From NCBI GenBank assembly GCA_039566865.1, contig CM076956.1:6583511-6647510 (forward strand): a stretch of DNA of 64,000 nt, written 5' to 3'. Below, in pieces: positions 58,401-64,000 of this stretch. Every line of letters starts with the position of its first letter. The first letter of the stretch is position 1. The stretch comes from Aurelia coerulea (taxonomy: Eukaryota; Cnidaria; Scyphozoa; Semaeostomeae; Ulmaridae). A program made the translations under genes and the position numbers. The notes below the pieces were generated by a model, which was not told the DNA's origin, made no database searches, and saw only the letters and a list, made by a program, of their open reading frames with translations.

Positions 58401-61400
58401 GCACTGGAAACTCGAAAGAGGACATCATTTTATGAGCCTAAGCATTCTGAAGTGCAAGACGATCGATCTGACCTGATATCGCCATTTTGTAGGGATCCGA
58501 AAGCAAGGGCTGATGAGATAGAAGAATTAATTGCACAAGTAACATTCGAGAAGACGTTTAATAAAGATAGAGATGACCTTTCTGCCGATGACAGAAGCGA
58601 ATTTCGTCAAAAGATTAAAGAGGTACTTTTGAAAACCATGTTTTAAGCCGCTCATTAGCTATTTTATTACTTGCGTTAACGTTTTCTTTCTTTTTGTAAC
58701 GCGAATGAAGACTACCAGGTGAGCCAGGAAAATTCCCATTTTCCAAATTTCATCCCATTCATAGCACCAAGAGTAGGGTCAGGTGGGGTAATTTGGGTTT
58801 ACAGGGGTAATTTGGGTCTATTTGCATTTTTCGCTATCAAAAGGATCGTAAGTTAGAAATCGCTTCATGGCTCAGTAGGTGATGGAATCTATACTTTTAG
58901 GAATTGTATCAGTGGTGTCGAAGTATAATTGGATAATTTCCAGTGCTTCAATTTCCAGATTTTCCTCGGCCTAAACTTTGATTATGATCTGACAGCATAA
59001 GAAACTTTCGATTTACGCCAATGTACGCTTTATTTTTGGTCAGCAAATCATGATGGATCTCAAGCTCAATCATTTGGAAGGTTGTTCAAAATTGTTCGTA
59101 ATTTTTTTGCAATTCGATAGATTTTATTTCGATTATTTTGCAAGCTGGGGTAACTTGAGTCTACTGGGGCTTTGCTCAACGAGTCCAGTTGTACAAGAAT
59201 CGACAATGGCTCCCGAACTAGAGCAAAAATGAGAATAATATTGCAAATGCATGTATAAACCGAAAACAATGTTAGGAAGAAACTTCCGTTCATATTTCAG
59301 CACAAATGCAAGGATTTAGTTCTCTTAATTTGATTTGGAAGGAAAATTTTATTTTCATTTCGACCCTTTGTTTCAAGGTGTCAATAAAAAGTAACGGATC
59401 CTATTGTAACATTATCTATCCTTGTTTGGCTCACCCGGTACATTCGATTTCATCTCAGATAAATTTTGACCAAATTTTCAATGGACTGTGATTTTTAGAT
59501 AGTCGTAAGTTTCAGACCGTAACTCTCGAAGTTGATATTTACAAACCAAGTGACCTTCATGCGTTACGTCACTGATCATTGCTTCGTTTCACTACCAAAC
59601 AGATTTCAAAAGAAGATGTTGAAGCAACTGGTGGCCCAAGCACAAATCCAGAACGAGAAGCGCTCGCTTTCACATTTGAAGAAGAGACTCGAGAGAGCGG
59701 AACAGTAAGGAGTGCTCGAAATCGCGAGTCAAGATTGAGCGAAAGAAGTAAAGGCTCCAGTGCAGCTAAACGCAGTGAAAGTGAACTCGGACGGAGATTT
59801 GATGATGATTATCATGAAAATTTTGAATATGACGAGTTTGAAGAAGAAGATCTTCCGCCAATTCTTGACAATGATGATGATGAATTATACTTTTCTCAAG
59901 GGAGAGGCTTCTTTGACGTCACGAGGATGGCGTCAGCACAACGCATGCGCTCCTCGTCAGCTTTTAATCCAAACGACTGGCCTACGACTCGCTCTGGATG
60001 TCTTTCGAGAACGCTCAGCGAAGCTGCCCAAAGAGCAAAATCACCCTTGAAAGACATAGCGTCTGATCTTGAAGATTTTGACGAAGCACTTGTAAACCTT
60101 ACGAATTATGCCTTGATGACTGTTTATTTCGCTGTCTACGGGAGAACATTTGACGACTTGAAGAACAGAAGTGATATTTCTAAACTTGTTCACATATTAT
60201 GGTGTGTGCTGCTTAGTTGTAAACAGGAAAACAGAGTACAAATGGGAATCATTGTGTCCTCAATTATAAGTCATCTTTGCACGACATCAAGTGAAGAAAA
60301 AGCAGGTAGGTGTTTTATTTGCATGATAACTAACGAAACAACTTGCTAAATTTTCGAGTGACGCTGGTCACAGTAAATAGCCAGATGATATTTTAAAGAT
60401 AAGAAAGTAACATATGTACCATGCGCAAATTTGATTTGAGACTATTTTTAATTAGATCAGTAAACATGACGCAAAGAGTGAACAAATTCTTTAGGAGTGG
60501 TTTTAGCCTTCATTTTGCACCGCCTCAAGCGGACTGCACGCCTCTCTATCTGGTCCTATCGAATGATTTGCTGTGGTCAGTGTCATACGAAATTCTTAGC
60601 AAGTGACTCCATTACTCAACGTTACTTTAAAGTTCTGTACTACCCGAAGATTTTTGACCTTGTGGAGCGTACATTTTCTCTTGTATCTCTCAAGGCCAAC
60701 TGATTTATGTGACGAGCTGTTTTATTTTGAGTGAAAGAATATGATTAATTCAAAAGTTGCAGGTTTATTTTGCACAATAGTATTCATGTAAAAAAAAATA
60801 TTTTAATGACGAGCCATAAGCCATTTTACATGAAAACAGGCGAGCATGATATCAAAGCGTAGCATGAGAAACAATGGATTTGATAATAATCTCCTTGCGA
60901 TATTATATTGTAGTGTTGATCAAAATCAGGTTACTCTATAAGATGTTTCAGAAAAAAATGCAACCCAACTATTATTGAAATCTTGAAAACATAATAAAAT
61001 TTTAGTAGATGTAATGTATACCATCTGAAAGTACAATCTTTCTCCTATCTTATGGCATGCAGTTTGGATACATTAATGAAATTATTTATCATTTACATGG
61101 GTGGAAAAAATAGCGGACCACGGCACCAATGGTATCAGAAATTTTCTCAGGTCTCCAGAAAGAATTAAAAGCGAGAAGAAGGGAGGATTGATGATTCAAA
61201 TTTTGTGTGAAAATATCAAATTTTCTCTTTGCATTTCGAACTAAATCTTTAGAAACTTGGATTGATGTTTGGTCAATTTAGGCTGTTTCCGGTCTGAGAA
61301 AAACATTGTTTATAACTCGATAAGAAGTAAGTCAAAATCAACAAAATTCGCTAAATAGCATTTTCGATTGAGATTGAGGATCACTGACCAATCTTCACAA

Positions 61401-63701
61401 TCTGCCCCACGTATTTCTAGCATAATTTTTTCAAAAGTGGATTCTTGTTTTGAGCACGTGGCTGTCACAGAATGTTTTTCAACGACTTTTTGGTCCCAGA
61501 AATTAAAATATTTTTTCCACCCCTGATCATTTAATTGATATTTTAGTAAGTATGGTTGATTCCAAATACAGCATGCTGTAAAATCAATATCAACACCGTT
61601 TTTATCGTAAAAATTACGAAACAGATTTTACGGAAACAGTTCACGCCTAGAAGCACCAGAGGTGATTACCTAAGGTAGGGAAAAGGCAAACTTATTCCTA
61701 TCTGCATTCATCAAGGATGGTAAAATATGCTCTCGCACAGATGAGTTTTCGTCTATGTAAATCACTATCACTTTCCGGCATTTGAAATAGGCCATACTTA
61801 CAAAAACGTAAATTTAGTGATGAATAATTCAATTAATTCATCCAGCCTGGATATCATTGGAAAGACGATAGATTGTGCTTTCAGATGGTATGTGTCAAAT
61901 TGATTCAAATATCATCTTTTCCTGAATAATCTCGTATAAAGGTGGGGTGTGTTTTCTCTGACACACCCTGTATAGATAGAAATTGTTTTTTTTATTCAAT
62001 ATGAAATTTTTTTACAAACAAACTACTTTACTACACTACAACGACGATATCACGGAGTGCAGGATACTATGACAACTCCGCAGTCATTAACATAGAGAAC
62101 GTGTAACTAAACTAAAATTAAATGTACAGCTACGAAAAATACACATGAACGATTTCTACCAGTGGCGGACTGGCTCTGATTTTTGCACCGGCCATGAACG
62201 AGTTAAGGGGGCCCTAAGTGGGTGTGGCCTCGATGATGAGTGTGTGGTCACGGGCAAAATTCGTCGCAATTCCTCGATTCCTTACCAATAGCCAAGCTAA
62301 ACTCACTTTCTTTCAAAATGAGGCATATATTTCACGATATATCTACTTATGGCATGATTAAAATCTTTACATTGTCTCTACTTTATAAAAGTAATTTTGC
62401 CTTTTTTTTGTATTGTGGGCCAGACGATCTATGATGTTTTCATTTCTCAAACTGTTGAGGAACCCTTTCCTGACCCCCCCCCCCCCCAGTAGTGTGGTCA
62501 GGGAAATTAACTGACGGAGTATCAAAATGAGGGGTCTGGGGGCAAAGTCCCCAGGAAAATTTCTGAGGACACGCCCTCTACTTTGGCTTAGAATGCTTCT
62601 CCCAATCCCAGGTTTGCCGATGCTAAAATTGAATTTTTGATCATTTGTAACAGTAGTTTTATGAATAAGCATCCACAGGGAAATTTTTTGAGTAAACATC
62701 TGTCCTTTGGTTTAGAATGCCTATCGCCATCCCATCTTACCAGAGCAGAATTGGAAACAATGAAATTCTCAAAATTATTTTTGCAGTTTTCTATCAATGA
62801 ACACTCTCATGAAAATTATCGGGCAAAAGCTTTCAGTTTTTCACAATCCAATTTTTGCGTGCCCCCAAAGTGGAGCAGTTGACAAAGTGCGTCCCGGAAA
62901 TTTTTTGAAACTTGCAGCCTTTACTTTGGCTTAGAGTGACTCTCCCAGTCATTTCTTAACCCTACACTACCTATAACAACTATTTTCTGTGAGGGAATCT
63001 CGAGAACCATCTTTTGGCAGAAATGGAGAGGGCCTTTACTTTTTCTGCAACGGTGCTCCCTTCTTCGCCATCCGTATCTTCGCTCTCGACTGTATTCATT
63101 TCTTTGAGCAAGTTCAATAACACTGAAGGATTCAAATGTGAAGTGAGATGTCCATTATTCAAACATTCAACTCTACCAAAAATTTCCTTAATTTTGAAAA
63201 AGGGGCCCTTTTCCATGAAAAAGGGGGGCCTTTTTGCAAGATTTTGAGGGGGGCCCACCGGCCACGGGCCGGTGGGCCGGTGGGCCAGTCCGCCACTGAT
63301 TTCTACTGATAAATACCAAGGTTCTTTTCGCTTTGTATGTCGAGCTAACTTTGGACAATCAGGTCTTTTACACAAGAATGGGTGAGCTGGAGATTCGATT
63401 ATCGAGAGATAGAAATTGTCATTAATGCAAAGGATTTTTTGGACAACTGCAATACTCAAAAGCTACTCTTTATTGAATTCAATTTTAGAGCCACACGAAG
63501 ATTCGAATGTCTTGCTGAATGCTAAAGAAATGACGTCATCAATGATAATTAGCAATGATTTCTTGGAAATATATAACGGAAACTGGACATTTGAAAGCAT
63601 CAGTGCGACAACATTTGTAAGCAAGTCATCGAACAAGGATCAGCAACCACTTGGATGGTGTTACGAAGTCACTTTACTCAGCAAAGGCATTATGCAAATT
63701 G
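49417..63701 (+). CDS. Membrane-anchored armadillo-like protein with ILEI/FAM3 and SPRY domains (5' part; continues past the window)
   Basis: Exons: 49417-50356, 50942-51184, 52174-52311, 52984-53238, 53977-54231, 56001-56177, 57317-57463, 57949-58622, 59603-60305, 63489-63701. All join in frame, giving at least 1248 residues. Residues 8-28 (ALIATTAVAASAGLFTTW) are a short hydrophobic anchor followed by lysines, as in outer mitochondrial or ER signal-anchored proteins. Residues about 40-525 are helical repeats such as GCIKVILQLLKSDNTELQFW, typical of armadillo repeats. Residues 527-670 are an ILEI/FAM3 domain. About 670-800 is helical again, then a disordered part with an acidic run near 1010-1040. 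Residue 1178 on begins a SPRY domain (CYEVTLLSKGIMQIG) closest to RSPRY1. The weakest join is exon 8 to 9 (donor GTACTT); without it exon 8 would end at a stop at 58646 and the SPRY part would be a separate gene. Function unknown. Confidence 0.85.
54371..54854. mobile_element. Non-autonomous DNA element carrying a LINE fragment
   Basis: Inverted ends GACTGCGTTTACACGATGCC and GGCATCATGTAAACGCAGTC, about 45 bases long, with TTA next to each end. Between them lies a 96-codon frame from a non-LTR polymerase. Located in intron 5 of the ARM gene, between the two ILEI exons. Confidence 0.75.
54421..54708 (+). pseudogene. Non-LTR retrotransposon polymerase C-terminal fragment
   Basis: The frame contains KKTALLQTIQKNRKVTFLGH, KIDGKRARGRQRMTYLSNIK and DREAWKSMIVNALAHDT, the C-terminal tail of animal endonuclease-reverse transcriptases. 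Only the tail is present, enclosed by inverted repeats. Confidence 0.75.
54951..55500. mobile_element. TA-flanked Tc1/mariner-type MITE, 0.55 kb
   Basis: Ends CCGGGTGTCCCAAAAAAG and the near complement, inside TA on each side. Arms of about 60 bases continue through TACTCC and ACCAAAAATTGATT. No transposase. Intron 5 of the ARM gene. Confidence 0.85.
56748..57272. mobile_element. Foldback MITE with 9-bp target duplication, family A, next to an exon
   Basis: Ends AGCATAGGTTCC / GGAACCTATGCT, arms over 120 bases, flanks GTGTAAAGC (56739-56747) and GTGTAAGCC (57273-57281). It finishes 44 bases before exon 7 of the ARM gene (57317), so its right flank runs into the 3' splice-site region. Confidence 0.8.
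60937..61977. repeat. Probable decayed Tc1-like element in an intron
   Basis: Right end GACACACCCTGTATAG resembles Tc1/mariner termini. Internal inverted pairs such as GGGTGGAAAAAATAGCGGAC with TTTTTTCCACCCCTG suggest a large foldback. The left end near 60937 is uncertain. Confidence 0.4.
62160..63298. mobile_element. hAT-type non-autonomous element, 1.1 kb
   Basis: Ends CAGTGGCGGACTGGC and GCCAGTCCGCCACTG, identical 8-bp flanks ATTTCTAC at 62152-62159 and 63299-63306. Contains a poly-C tract and a CGGCCACGGGCCGGTGGGCC palindrome near the right end. No intact transposase. Located in the last intron seen of the ARM gene, 190 bases before exon 10. Confidence 0.88.
63489..63701 (+). other. Start of SPRY domain, exon 10 of the ARM gene
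   Basis: 71 codons read ISNDFLEIYNG, then a variable part and GWCYEVTLLSKGIMQIG before a GTAAGT donor. SPRY domains of RSPRY1 type begin with the same EVT..S.G.MQIG strand pair. The remainder of the domain and any RING finger lie beyond the window. Confidence 0.78.
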
Positions 63702-64000
63702 GTAAGTTTGGAGTGGGAATCATCTGATTGTTTGGCCAGCGGTGACAAGAAATATTGAGGATCCTCTTTTGTTGTAGTTCGTAAGATTTATCAATAAAAC
63801 GATTTTCATTACTTATGGTATTGAAGTTTGGGGCAAATAACGATGAACCCTACGTACTTCCAATCAGGTATATGGAATTCAGAAATGTAGCTTATTCGTA
63901 CTCTGCTTCCTTTGCTCATTCTTAAGCTTGAAGTCCGTCCACAACAGGCTACTTCTGTCAAAGAAACCCATTTAAAGACTTGTTTTGCAAGATATTCGTC

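Noticed and set aside
57948..58646. Stop codon at 58646 as the end of the ARM gene
   Set aside because: A phase-matched donor at 58623 joins cleanly to an open frame at 59603 that lacks its own start, so splicing is preferred, though the donor is weak.

Overview
The window looks like nuclear DNA of an early-branching animal, most likely a cnidarian and plausibly an anthozoan. The reasons are AT-rich sequence, long GT-AG introns, single-exon class A GPCR genes, an activin-type TGF-beta gene, a splicing-factor gene with nine coding exons, tRNA-derived SINEs, and dense MITE, hAT and LINE debris. This assignment is an inference; no marker gene fixes the species. I found no bacterial-type genes, CRISPR arrays or viruses.

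Layout. At 1.3-3.0 kb there is an intronless GPCR on the minus strand. A near copy in inverted orientation lies at 16.1-18.0 kb on the plus strand. The second copy sits, antisense, inside the 11.5-kb intron of a two-exon activin-like gene (exon 1 at 20629-20974, exon 2 at 8415-9157, minus strand). A third, distantly related GPCR with a very long third intracellular loop occupies 24650-26569 (minus). From 26.6 to 37.5 kb I see only transposon debris, including two 0.6-kb foldback elements with 9-bp target duplications and a 0.4-kb near-perfect palindrome.

From 37.5 to 48.95 kb (minus) lies a nine-exon YJU2B/CCDC130 (CWC16-family splicing factor) gene, which I could assemble completely to 407 residues. 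Its largest intron contains a tRNA-Arg(ACG) gene on the same strand and a 2.7-kb block packed with the motif TAAGAAA. About 470 bp away, transcribed divergently, begins a large gene (49417 to beyond the window end). It encodes an N-terminal membrane anchor, armadillo-like helical repeats, an ILEI/FAM3 domain, more armadillo-like helices, an acidic disordered stretch and the start of an RSPRY1-like SPRY domain. I do not know a characterised protein with this domain order, and it is the best candidate for something new here.

A second theme is mobile DNA caught in the act. Several non-autonomous elements have exact target-site duplications (TTAA, 8 bp, 9 bp). Three of them can be compared with an unoccupied paralogous site in the same window, which fixes their ends and shows the insertions came after the local duplications.
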